NCBI GenBank assembly: GCA_030045295.1
Contig: JASIGD010000575.1
Span: forward strand, 1 to 5,287
Length of the DNA stretch: 5,287 bases
Reading direction: 5' to 3'
Source: Streptosporangiaceae bacterium
GTDB lineage: Bacteria > Actinomycetota > Actinomycetes > Streptosporangiales > Streptosporangiaceae
Shown: positions 1 through 5,287 of the stretch, piece by piece
How positions within the stretch are numbered: position 1 is the first letter of the stretch
How the letters are laid out: each line of letters opens with the position of its first letter
Notes under the pieces: generated by a model
The model's database searches: none
What the model saw: the letters and a program-made list of their open reading frames with translations, nothing else
Told to the model about the DNA's origin: nothing
Position numbers and translations under genes: made by a program

Positions 1-321
1 CTGCGCCTGCGCGGCCTGCTCCACCTGCTCCGCGACGACCCGCGGCTGCAGACCTTCGTCGAGCGTGAACTCGGCGTGCTGCTCGCTCGCGAGCAGCACG
101 CCGGGCTCATCGACGTGCTCGCCGCCTACCTGGCGGCCGGCGGCAACAAGGCGGAGGCGGCCAAGGCCTCCCACCTGGCCCGGCCTACGTTCTACGAGCG
201 GCTCCGCCGGATCGAGCGGATCCTCGGTACCGACTTGGGCTCGGCCGAGTCACGGACCTCGCTGCACGTGGCGCTGCTGGCGCTGGAGGCGTCCCGGGCG
301 GGCTCGTCCCTGCCCGGCTGA
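1..321 (+). CDS. PucR-family transcriptional regulator, C-terminal part (5' end outside window)
   Basis: The frame is open from base 1 to a TGA at 319-321, giving the last 106 residues of a larger protein whose start lies upstream. The visible part matches the C-terminal PucR helix-turn-helix (HTH_30) domain. An amphipathic leader with the segment LRDDPRLQTFVEREL (residues 10-24 of the visible part) is followed by LLDVL-like spacing into a DNA-binding unit at about 41-75, with the hallmark GGNKAEAAKASHLARPTFYERL (47-68). Full family members usually carry an N-terminal sensor region that cannot be seen here. PucR of Bacillus controls purine catabolism, but actinobacterial paralogues control many unrelated catabolic genes, so the target is unknown. 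The stop lies 6 bp from the stop of the convergent phosphoribosyltransferase, and no terminator hairpin separates them. The family call is strong; the regulon is not inferable. Confidence 0.88.
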   Translation: MRLRGLLHLLRDDPRLQTFVERELGVLLAREQHAGLIDVLAAYLAAGGNKAEAAKASHLARPTFYERLRRIERILGTDLGSAESRTSLHVALLALEASRAGSSLPG

Positions 322-327
322 GCCGGG

Positions 328-825
328 TCAGGCGTCGAGGACCTGCCCGGCGCGCTGGACGACGGGACCCAGGTAGCTCCAGGGGAAGTTGATCCAGCGG
401 TCGGTGCGCTTCCACACGTAATCGCATTTGATCAGCGACCGCGGCTTCTCGTAGATCACCGCCGAGCGCACGTCGTCCACGTTGTCCTTGATAAAGGTGT
501 AGACGAGTTCCATCGTCCGGCCGGAGTCCGCGACGTCGTCGGCGACGAGCACCTTCTTCGCGGAGAAGTCCACCGCGCTCGGCACCGGCGGCAGCATGAC
601 CGGCATGTCCAGCGTGGTGCCGACCCCGTCGTAGAACTCGACGTTCGTCACGTGCAGGTTCTTGACCGCGAGCGCGTACCCGAGGGCGGCGGCCAGGAAC
701 AGGCCGCCCCGCGCGATCGACAAGATCAGGTCGGGCTCGAACCCGTCGGCCGCGATGACCTCCGCAAGCTCCCGGGATGCCTCGCCGAACGCCTGCCAGC
801 TGAGGTTCTCACGCTCGTCGTTCAT
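328..825 (-). CDS. Purine-type phosphoribosyltransferase (COG2236, xanthine/hypoxanthine PRTase-like)
   Basis: A 165-residue protein of the type I phosphoribosyltransferase fold, expected to transfer a base to PRPP in purine salvage in the cytosol. The PRPP-binding loop is VLVADDVADSGRT (92-104), with the two acidic residues at 97-98. A pyrophosphate-loop candidate ARGG lies at 38-41. Near the C-terminus, DRWINFPW (142-149) resembles the base-stacking tryptophan segment of Gpt-type xanthine-guanine PRTases. The frame stays open far upstream, antisense to the next gene. I chose ATG at 825 because the protein then begins with the family-typical MNDEREN and a GAGAG stretch lies about 7 nt before it. 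In-frame ATGs at 837 and 858 are possible alternatives. The gene converges on the PucR gene and diverges from the MarR-GNAT gene. Substrate specificity among xanthine, hypoxanthine and guanine is inference only. Confidence 0.88.
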   Translation of the reverse strand: MNDERENLSWQAFGEASRELAEVIAADGFEPDLILSIARGGLFLAAALGYALAVKNLHVTNVEFYDGVGTTLDMPVMLPPVPSAVDFSAKKVLVADDVADSGRTMELVYTFIKDNVDDVRSAVIYEKPRSLIKCDYVWKRTDRWINFPWSYLGPVVQRAGQVLDA

Positions 826-930
826 AACCGCTCTCATCGTCCGGGTCCTGGTGATCATCTTGTCCGGCTCTTGGTGCTCATCGTGCCACGAACCCGGGTG
901 AGCGTGGGTACGCCCCTTTCCCGCGGCAAG

Positions 931-952
931 TTCTCTGACTAAAGTCAGGGAA
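931..952. promoter_or_regulatory. Palindromic operator at the MarR-GNAT start (likely autoregulatory)
   Basis: The core is a perfect inverted repeat, CTGACT-AA-AGTCAG, at 935-948. It extends outward to 10-bp arms (931-940 and 943-952) with a single mismatch (T934/G949) around a 2-bp centre. Length and symmetry fit a dimeric MarR-type winged-helix site. It overlaps the putative -10 box of the downstream gene and ends on the A of its ATG, so a bound repressor would block that promoter. It also lies about 106 bp upstream of the divergent phosphoribosyltransferase start and could affect that gene. Binding by the adjacent MarR protein is inferred from position and symmetry. Confidence 0.6.
940..945 (+). 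promoter_or_regulatory. -10 element TAAAGT, probable leaderless start of the MarR-GNAT gene
   Basis: TAAAGT fits the actinobacterial TANNNT -10 pattern and ends 6 nt before the A of the ATG at 952. The normal distance from -10 to transcription start would place the first transcribed base on the start codon itself, giving a leaderless mRNA. The only purine-rich stretch upstream, AGGGA at 947-951, touches the ATG with no spacing and so cannot work as a normal ribosome binding site. No good -35 hexamer is seen about 17 nt upstream (TTTCCC at 917-922). Confidence 0.45.
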
Positions 953-1848
953 TGGATCGCGGCCCGATCGAACAAGTACGAAGCTTCAACCGGACCGTCA
1001 CGCAAAGGATCGGCGCGCTCGACGACGCGTTCTTGTCCCGCGGCCGGCCGTTGGGGCAGGCACGCCTGCTGTGGGAGATAGGCCCGGAGGGCAGCGACGT
1101 CAAGCGGCTGCGCGCCCGGCTGGACCTGGACTCCGGGTACCTGAGCCGGCTGCTGCGGTCGCTGGAGAACGCCGGGCTGGTCGTCGTGGAGCCGAACGCA
1201 GCCGACGGGCGGGTGCGGACCGCCCGCCTGACCAGCCTCGGGCGGGCCGAGCGAGCCGAGCTCGACCGGCGCTCCGATGACGCGGCCGCAGCCATCCTCG
1301 GACCGCTCAGCGCCCGGCAGCGAGACCTGCTGGTCACGGCGATGGCCGAGGTCGAACGGCTGCTGGTGGCCTCCGCGGTCCAGGTCAGCGCCTGCGATCC
1401 GAGGCACCCGGACGCCCGCCGGGCCGTCCGGGCCTATGTCGGCGAGCTGTCGGACCGCTTCGACGGCGGATTCGACCCGGCCATCAGCATTTCCGCCGCC
1501 GACGAGGAGCTATCCCCGCCGGCCGGGCTATTCCTGCTCGCCACGCTGCATTCCGAGCCGGTCGGGTGCGGGGCGCTTAAGTTCCACCAAGACGCGCCGG
1601 CCGAGATCAAGCGGATGTGGGTCGCCCCGGCGGTCCGCGGACTCGGCCTGGGCCGCCGGCTCCTCGCCGAGCTCGAAGCCTGCGCCGCGGCCCACGGCGC
1701 CCGCGTGCTGCAGCTGGAGACCAACCGCGCCCTGGACGAAGCGATCAGCTTGTACCGGGCGGCAGGCTACCGCGAAGTGGCGCCGTTCAACGACGAGCCC
1801 TACGCCCACCACTGGTTCGAAAAGACCCTGGAACCCGGCGAACCGTAA
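952..1848 (+). CDS. MarR-family regulator fused to GNAT N-acetyltransferase
   Basis: A 298-residue two-domain protein. Residues 1 to about 140 form a MarR winged helix-turn-helix: a dimerisation helix at the N-terminus, a recognition helix around SGYLSRLLRSLENAGLV (61-77), and a wing with the conserved D-G-R (85-87) followed by TARLT. Residues about 145-298 form a GNAT domain with acetyl-CoA motif A, RMWVAPAVRGLGLGRRLL (221-238), in which R229-G-L-G-L-G is the pyrophosphate-binding signature. ETNRALDEAISLYRAAGY then follows, the usual GNAT C-terminal region. This domain pairing is a known architecture; the acetylated substrate is unknown. The ATG at 952 is supported by the MarR start and by a -10 box and palindrome directly in front of it. 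The protein probably represses its own gene. It converges on the DinB gene with a 24-bp gap and no hairpin. Confidence 0.93.
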   Translation: MDRGPIEQVRSFNRTVTQRIGALDDAFLSRGRPLGQARLLWEIGPEGSDVKRLRARLDLDSGYLSRLLRSLENAGLVVVEPNAADGRVRTARLTSLGRAERAELDRRSDDAAAAILGPLSARQRDLLVTAMAEVERLLVASAVQVSACDPRHPDARRAVRAYVGELSDRFDGGFDPAISISAADEELSPPAGLFLLATLHSEPVGCGALKFHQDAPAEIKRMWVAPAVRGLGLGRRLLAELEACAAAHGARVLQLETNRALDEAISLYRAAGYREVAPFNDEPYAHHWFEKTLEPGEP

Positions 1849-1872
1849 CCAGCGCATCAGGACCGTGACGGA

Positions 1873-2463
1873 TCAGACCCGGCCGGCGTCACGCGCCGCG
1901 CGCTCGAGCCGGGCCCGGTAGCTCTCCCACCAGGCTCGGTCGCCCGGCGCCAGGTTGTCGTTGTCGGCGCGCAGCCCGGCGGCCCCGTCGATCAGCTCGC
2001 GGACGATGTCCGCGTGCCCCGCGTGCCGGTCAGTCTCGGCGATCATGTGCACCAGGATCAGGCGCAGCGTCGGCTCGCGGCGCCCTTCGGGCCACCACGG
2101 CACGTGGCCGGTCGCGTCCAGGGCCAGCGCGGCGATCGTAGCGTCCGAATGCGCCCAGGCCCGGTGGTACAGCCCGACAATCTCCTCGCGTGACTGGTCG
2201 GCGGTGGCCCACATGTCCGCGTTGGGCTCGGCGCCCTCATCGAACCACGGCAGCGGCTCGCCGGAGGGCCGGCCGAAGACCTCGCCGAAATAACCCAGCT
2301 CCACGCTGGCCAGGTGCTTGACCAGTCCCAGCAGGTTGGTGCCGGTCGGTACCATCGGGCGGCGGATGTCGTACTCGGAGAGCCCGTCAAGCTTCCACAG
2401 CACGGCCTCGCGACCGCGCTGCAGGTAGCGGTGCAGGTCCGCCTTGGGATCGGGGTCGGCCAC
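1873..2463 (-). CDS. DinB family / DUF664 protein
   Basis: A 196-residue protein of the DinB-like four-helix-bundle superfamily (DUF664 branch). Members are putative metal-dependent enzymes, some thiol-dependent, and most have no known reaction. Visible hallmarks are TNLLGLVKHLASVELGYF (42-59), with the first metal-ligand candidate H50; the tryptophan-rich VPWWPEG (121-127); and LRLILVHMIAETDRHAGHAD (133-152), with H147 and H150. Where classical DinB proteins have an HxxxH pair, this one has E143 and H147, which suggests an H50/E143/H147 site. The start is GTG at 2463, with GGGAG ending 9 nt upstream; the nearby ATG further upstream is out of frame. The gene is convergent with the MarR-GNAT gene and divergent from the ThDP enzyme gene, so it is probably a separate transcription unit. 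The name DinB does not imply a DNA-damage role. Confidence 0.88.
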   Translation of the reverse strand: MADPDPKADLHRYLQRGREAVLWKLDGLSEYDIRRPMVPTGTNLLGLVKHLASVELGYFGEVFGRPSGEPLPWFDEGAEPNADMWATADQSREEIVGLYHRAWAHSDATIAALALDATGHVPWWPEGRREPTLRLILVHMIAETDRHAGHADIVRELIDGAAGLRADNDNLAPGDRAWWESYRARLERAARDAGRV

Positions 2464-2519
2464 GCCGACAGTCTCCCATCCTCCCGCCGCCTTCAGGCAG
2501 CGGCCCTGGAATCGCGTGG

Positions 2520-2525
2520 ATCTTA
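2520..2525 (-). promoter_or_regulatory. Candidate -10 box for the DinB-family gene
   Basis: On the - strand this reads TAAGAT, which fits TANNNT. It lies in the only AT-rich patch of the 100-bp divergent gap and would leave a leader of roughly 50 nt before the GTG at 2463. No convincing -35 hexamer is visible, so the call is tentative. It directly abuts the + strand candidate at 2526-2531. Confidence 0.3.
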
Positions 2526-2531
2526 TATGGT
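2526..2531 (+). promoter_or_regulatory. Candidate -10 box for the ThDP enzyme operon
   Basis: TATGGT fits the actinobacterial TANNNT pattern and would place the transcription start near 2538, about 26 nt before the GTG at 2564. That leaves room for the ribosome binding site. A 10-bp palindrome AGCCCGGGCT at 2538-2547 falls on the predicted start and could be an operator, but such GC-rich palindromes are common by chance. No good -35 hexamer is seen. Confidence 0.3.
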
Positions 2532-2552
2532 CGTGCTAGCCCGGGCTGGGAT

Positions 2553-2566
2553 GGAGGGGCGATGTG
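2553..2566 (+). promoter_or_regulatory. Ribosome binding site fixing the GTG start of the ThDP enzyme
   Basis: GGAGGGG at 2553-2559 lies 4 nt before the GTG at 2564 (6 nt if counted from the GGAGG core). An ATG two bases earlier (2562) runs straight into TGA and cannot be the start, so the GTG is preferred. Confidence 0.7.
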
Positions 2567-4192
2567 ACCGAGACCGTCAGCACGGCCGACGCCATCGTGC
2601 AGTCGCTGATCAGCCACGGCATCGACACCGTATTCGGCATCCCCGGCGTGCAGACCTATCCGCTGTTCGACGCGATGGCCCGGGCGGGTCTCCGGGTGAT
2701 CGGCGCCCGGCACGAGCAGACCGTGGCCTATATGGCGTTCGGCTACGCGCAGGCCACCGGACGAACCGGCGTGTACTCGGTAGTACCGGGACCCGGCTTC
2801 CTGAACTCCAGCGCCGCGCTCGTCTCCGCGTACGGTGCGAGCGCGCCGGTGCTGTGCATCACGGGGGAAATCCCGTCCCGGTTCATCGGCCGGGGCCTGG
2901 GTCACCTGCACGAGCTGCCCGATCAGCTCGCGACCATGCGATCGCTGACCAAGTGGGCGGCCACCGTGGAGCATCCCGGCCAGGCGAGCGAGCTGACCGC
3001 ACGGGCGCTGTACCACGCCAGGTCGGGACGGCCCCGGCCGACCGCGATCGCCGTCCCCTGGGACGTGCTGGCCGCGGCCGCGCCGGCCGACCCCGTCCCG
3101 CCGGTGCCCGTCCATCCCCCCCGCCTCGACCAGGACGCGATCAGCCGGGCCGCGAACCTGCTGGCGGCGGCCAGCAATCCCATGATCATGGTCGGCAGCG
3201 GCGCGCGCGGCGCCGCCGCCGAAGTGGCCGAACTGGCGCGGCTGCTGCAGGCACCGGTGGTCTCTTTCCGAGGCGGACGGGGCATCGTCGACGACGACGA
3301 CCCGTTCGGGTTCACCAGCGCCGCGGGGTTCCGGCGCTGGGCCGAAACCGACGTCCTGCTCGGCATCGGCTCCCGGCTGGAGCTGGCCTGGTTCCGCTGG
3401 CCCGACCGGCCCGCCGGGTTGCGCACGGTGCTGATCGACATCGACCCGGTGCAGGCCGTCCGGCTCGAGCCGGACGTCGCGCTCGTCGCCGACGCCGCGC
3501 AGGCGGCCGCCGCGCTGGCCCGGGACCTGCGTCAACGGAACCTGTCGCCGGCCGATCGCAGCGCCGAGTTCCGGGCGGTCAAGGAGCAGACGGCCCGGCA
3601 GTTCCGGGACGTGGGGATCGATCTGGACTACCTGGCCGCGATCCGTGCGGCACTGCCAGCCGACGGCTTCTTCGTGGAGGAGATCTGCCAGGCCGGGTTC
3701 GCCTCCTACTTCGGGTTCCCCGTCCACGCGCCCCGCCAGTTCGTCACCTGCGGTCACCAGGGCACGCTCGGCTTCGGCTACCCCACCTCGCTGGGGGTGA
3801 AGGCCGCGTTTCCCGACCGGGCGGTGGTATCCATCGCCGGGGACGGCGGGTTCATGTTCGGCATCGGCGAGCTGGCCGCCGCGGTCCAGCACGGCCTGGG
3901 CGTGGTCGCGGTGGTGTTCAACAACAACGCCTTCGGCAACGTGCTGCTGGACCAGGAGCGGATGTACGAGGGCAGGCAGGTGGGTGCGCGGCTGCACAAC
4001 CCGGATTTCGCGGCCGTCGCCGAGGCCTTCGGCGCCGCGGGCTACAGCGTGCGCACCCCGGAGGCGCTGGAGGCGACGCTGACCAAGGCGCTGGCCGACG
4101 GCCGTCCGGCGGTGATCGAGGTGAGGACCGAGCTCGGCGGCACGGCAACGCCGTGGAAGTACCTGATGCCCAGGTGGACCTCGACGCCCTGA
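2564..4192 (+). CDS. Thiamine-diphosphate-dependent enzyme (acetolactate synthase / benzoylformate decarboxylase-like)
   Basis: A 542-residue protein with the three-domain layout of the ThDP enzyme superfamily. An N-terminal Pyr domain (about 5-170) contains VFGIPG and GARHEQ, with catalytic Glu51. A central domain (about 188-315) begins near AISRAANLLAAASNPMIMVGSGARG. A C-terminal PP domain (about 370-530) contains GTLGFGYPTSLGVKAAFPD and the cofactor and Mg2+ motif GDGG (426-429) to NNNAFG (453-458), at the usual spacing. Such enzymes decarboxylate 2-keto acids or ligate or cleave carbon-carbon bonds. The full length and intact motifs argue for activity. Context argues against a biosynthetic ilvB: no small regulatory subunit follows, and the next frame holds a DUF59 domain and an amidohydrolase. 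The substrate is unknown. The start is GTG with a strong GGAGGGG upstream. The gene probably heads an operon with the downstream frame, 46 bp away. Confidence 0.92.
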   Translation: MTETVSTADAIVQSLISHGIDTVFGIPGVQTYPLFDAMARAGLRVIGARHEQTVAYMAFGYAQATGRTGVYSVVPGPGFLNSSAALVSAYGASAPVLCITGEIPSRFIGRGLGHLHELPDQLATMRSLTKWAATVEHPGQASELTARALYHARSGRPRPTAIAVPWDVLAAAAPADPVPPVPVHPPRLDQDAISRAANLLAAASNPMIMVGSGARGAAAEVAELARLLQAPVVSFRGGRGIVDDDDPFGFTSAAGFRRWAETDVLLGIGSRLELAWFRWPDRPAGLRTVLIDIDPVQAVRLEPDVALVADAAQAAAALARDLRQRNLSPADRSAEFRAVKEQTARQFRDVGIDLDYLAAIRAALPADGFFVEEICQAGFASYFGFPVHAPRQFVTCGHQGTLGFGYPTSLGVKAAFPDRAVVSIAGDGGFMFGIGELAAAVQHGLGVVAVVFNNNAFGNVLLDQERMYEGRQVGARLHNPDFAAVAEAFGAAGYSVRTPEALEATLTKALADGRPAVIEVRTELGGTATPWKYLMPRWTSTP

Positions 4193-4238
4193 GATAGAGG
4201 TCTTGCCATCCGATCCCAGCGGGGCTGACGATGGCGGT

Positions 4239-5287
4239 ATGTCCGAGCTGCCGACATGGGCCCGCGACGCGCTCGCGGGGATCTACGATCCCTGCTGCCG
4301 GGAGAAGGGCATCTCGGTTGTGGACATGGGCCTGGTGCGCTCGGTCCGGGTCGAAGACGGCAAAGCCACGGTCGAGCTGCTGCTCACCTCGGGCTGGTGC
4401 CCGTTCGCCGCCACCGTACTCACCCAGGTCAAAGACCAGATCCTCGGCCAGCCCGGGATCAGCGACGCTGACGTGTCCATCGTCTGGGATGAGGCGTGGA
4501 CGACCGACCGGCTTTCCCCCCGGGCCCGGAACATCCTCCGGTTCCTGCCTCCGCCCTCGGCCGTGCCCGACCGGGACGAATACATCCGTGCACACCTGTC
4601 AGCAAAGGAGTTAGCCGCGATGATCGACGATGCCTTCGTCTTCGACTGCGTGGCGCACGTCTTCAACTTCGACCCGAAGAACGCGTTCGGGCAGCCGGGC
4701 CTGATGTTCGACAACCACCTGTACGCGTTTCATAACGCCCTGACCCCGGACGATGACCAGCACAAGCTACCGCCCGAGGAGTTCTTGCGGGAGTGGACGC
4801 CCTCGGACATCCGCCGGATGGTCTTCTCCGAATCCGACACCGACATGCTGGTAGCGATGCCGCTGCCGCTGACCGACCTGTTCCGGGACGGCCTGTCGCC
4901 GTGGGAGGCGTGCGCCGACCTGGCCAGCCGCGACCCCGACCGCACGGTCTTCTGGGGATCGGTCAACCCGCTGGAAGGACGCAAAGCGCTCGATCTCATG
5001 GAACGCCAGGTCGGGGAGTTCGGCGCCCGCGCGTTCAAGTTCTACAACGTGCGCTACGACTACGGCACGCCCTACCCCTGGCGGATGGACGACCCCAACA
5101 TCGCGTTCCCGATCTTCGAGAAGGCGCAGGAACTAGGCGTGAACCTGATCGGCGTGCACAAGGGCGTCCCGCTCGGCCCGCAGCCGATCGAGCACACCCA
5201 GACCTGGGACATGGACGGGGCGGCGGCCAACTTCCCCGACATCAACTTCGTCATCTTCCACGTCGGGCTGCCGTTCTTGGACGAGAC
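4239..5287 (+). CDS. MIP18/DUF59 iron-sulfur assembly domain joined in frame to an amidohydrolase (3' end outside window)
   Basis: The frame from ATG 4239 has no stop to the window end (349 codons seen). Residues 1 to about 115 are a MIP18/DUF59 (PaaD/SufT-like) domain. Visible are YDPCC (16-20), GISVVDMGLV (24-33), LLLTSGWCPF (47-56) with the family cysteine C54, and WDEAWTTDRLSPRARNILRFLPPP, a tail typical of stand-alone actinobacterial metal-sulfur cluster assembly factors. Residues 116-127 are a short linker. From M128 (base 4620) an amidohydrolase begins. Stand-alone versions of both parts are known, so this is either a true fusion, a lost stop codon, or two overlapping products, the second starting at 4620. 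The 4239 start has only a weak GGCGG nearby; translation may be coupled to the ThDP gene 46 bp upstream. TTG at 4203 is an in-frame but poorer alternative start. Maturation of a metallo-enzyme is the inferred role of the first domain. Confidence 0.75.
   Translation, partial: MSELPTWARDALAGIYDPCCREKGISVVDMGLVRSVRVEDGKATVELLLTSGWCPFAATVLTQVKDQILGQPGISDADVSIVWDEAWTTDRLSPRARNILRFLPPPSAVPDRDEYIRAHLSAKELAAMIDDAFVFDCVAHVFNFDPKNAFGQPGLMFDNHLYAFHNALTPDDDQHKLPPEEFLREWTPSDIRRMVFSESDTDMLVAMPLPLTDLFRDGLSPWEACADLASRDPDRTVFWGSVNPLEGRKALDLMERQVGEFGARAFKFYNVRYDYGTPYPWRMDDPNIAFPIFEKAQELGVNLIGVHKGVPLGPQPIEHTQTWDMDGAAANFPDINFVIFHVGLPFLDE
4604..4622 (+). promoter_or_regulatory. Strong internal ribosome binding site and ATG at the amidohydrolase boundary
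   Basis: AAAGGAG at 4604-4610 is close to a perfect Shine-Dalgarno sequence and is followed, after 9 nt, by ATG at 4620-4622. It is the best ribosome binding site in the window and lies exactly where the amidohydrolase domain starts (MIDDAFVFDC). It is embedded in the open frame of the upstream DUF59 domain. This supports independent initiation of a free amidohydrolase. Confidence 0.7.
4620..5287 (+). other. Amidohydrolase (Amidohydro_2, TIM barrel) part, possibly a separately initiated protein; partial
   Basis: The 222 codons from ATG 4620 match the metal-dependent amidohydrolase 2 (COG2159-like) family, which hydrolyses or decarboxylates cyclic or carboxylated substrates. Counting from this Met, the strand-1 motif is DCVAH (9-13), where the usual D-x-H-x-H has lost its first histidine (V11) but keeps H13. 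ARAFKFYN (136-143) supplies the strand-4 lysine K140. GVHKG has the strand-5 H180, and IFHVG has the strand-6 H214. The strand-8 aspartate lies beyond the window. The family is usually about 280-400 residues, so a good part is missing. The strong AAAGGAG site suggests this is, or recently was, its own gene. The reaction is unknown; linkage to the ThDP enzyme suggests a shared catabolic route. Confidence 0.75.

Noticed and set aside
901..929. Possible - strand promoter TTGCCG-N17-CACGCT for the phosphoribosyltransferase
   Set aside because: The -10 match is poor and no independent evidence supports it, so it was not listed as a feature.
826..1407. N-terminal extension of the phosphoribosyltransferase frame up to 1407
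   Set aside because: This part is antisense to the MarR-GNAT coding region and the divergent gap and shows no domain. The conserved PRTase begins at the Met encoded at 825.
1849..1872. Possible bidirectional terminator between the convergent MarR-GNAT and DinB genes
   Set aside because: No inverted repeat or T-run is visible in the 24-bp gap.
2387..3997. A 536-codon open frame on the - strand across the ThDP gene
   Set aside because: It is antisense to a clearly conserved enzyme, its translation is low-complexity and rich in Gly, Arg, Pro and His with no family resemblance, and long antisense frames are expected at this GC content.
2314..4197. A 627-codon + strand frame overlapping the ThDP gene in another register
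   Set aside because: The translation is Arg/Gly/Ala-rich noise, and the correct register carries the ThDP motifs and a ribosome binding site.
4217..4227. Small hairpin CAGC-GGG-GCTG between the ThDP and DUF59 coding regions
   Set aside because: A 4-bp stem with no T-tract is too weak for a terminator and is expected by chance in GC-rich DNA.
4231..4614. ATG at 4231 opening a 127-codon frame that ends at a TAG at the junction
   Set aside because: Its translation has no family features. The frame from 4239 carries the DUF59 motifs, so the TAG is out of frame with the real gene.

Overview
The window is high-GC, gene-dense bacterial chromosome. GTG starts, a strong third-position G/C bias, TANNNT-like -10 boxes and the protein families seen (PucR regulator, MarR-GNAT fusion, DUF664/DinB protein) all point to an actinomycete. 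The genus cannot be fixed from this sequence. No RNA genes, insertion sequences, CRISPR arrays or convincing intrinsic terminators were seen, and no stretch above 300 bases lacks a gene.

Layout, left to right. (1) The C-terminal end of a PucR-family regulator on the + strand stops at 321. (2) It converges, 6 bp apart, on a small purine-type phosphoribosyltransferase on the - strand (825 to 328). (3) A divergent gap of about 126 bp holds a strong palindrome that abuts the start of a + strand MarR-GNAT fusion regulator/acetyltransferase (952-1848), which looks leaderless and autoregulated. (4) A DinB/DUF664 protein lies convergently on the - strand (2463 to 1873). (5) A 100-bp divergent gap with back-to-back -10-like boxes separates it from a + strand gene pair. 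That pair is a thiamine-diphosphate enzyme of the acetolactate synthase/benzoylformate decarboxylase superfamily (2564-4192), then, 46 bp later, one open frame running off the window end (4239-5287+). This frame encodes a MIP18/DUF59 (PaaD-like) iron-sulfur assembly domain joined without a stop codon to an amidohydrolase.

The left half is a set of independently transcribed regulatory and housekeeping-accessory genes. The right half (ThDP enzyme, DUF59 domain, amidohydrolase) looks like a catabolic operon whose substrate cannot be named from the sequence. The most notable point is the DUF59-amidohydrolase junction. The two parts share a frame with no stop between them, yet a textbook Shine-Dalgarno sequence (AAAGGAG, 9-nt spacing) and an ATG sit exactly at the amidohydrolase boundary, with a rare TTA codon between them. 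The locus could therefore make a fusion, a free amidohydrolase, or both.
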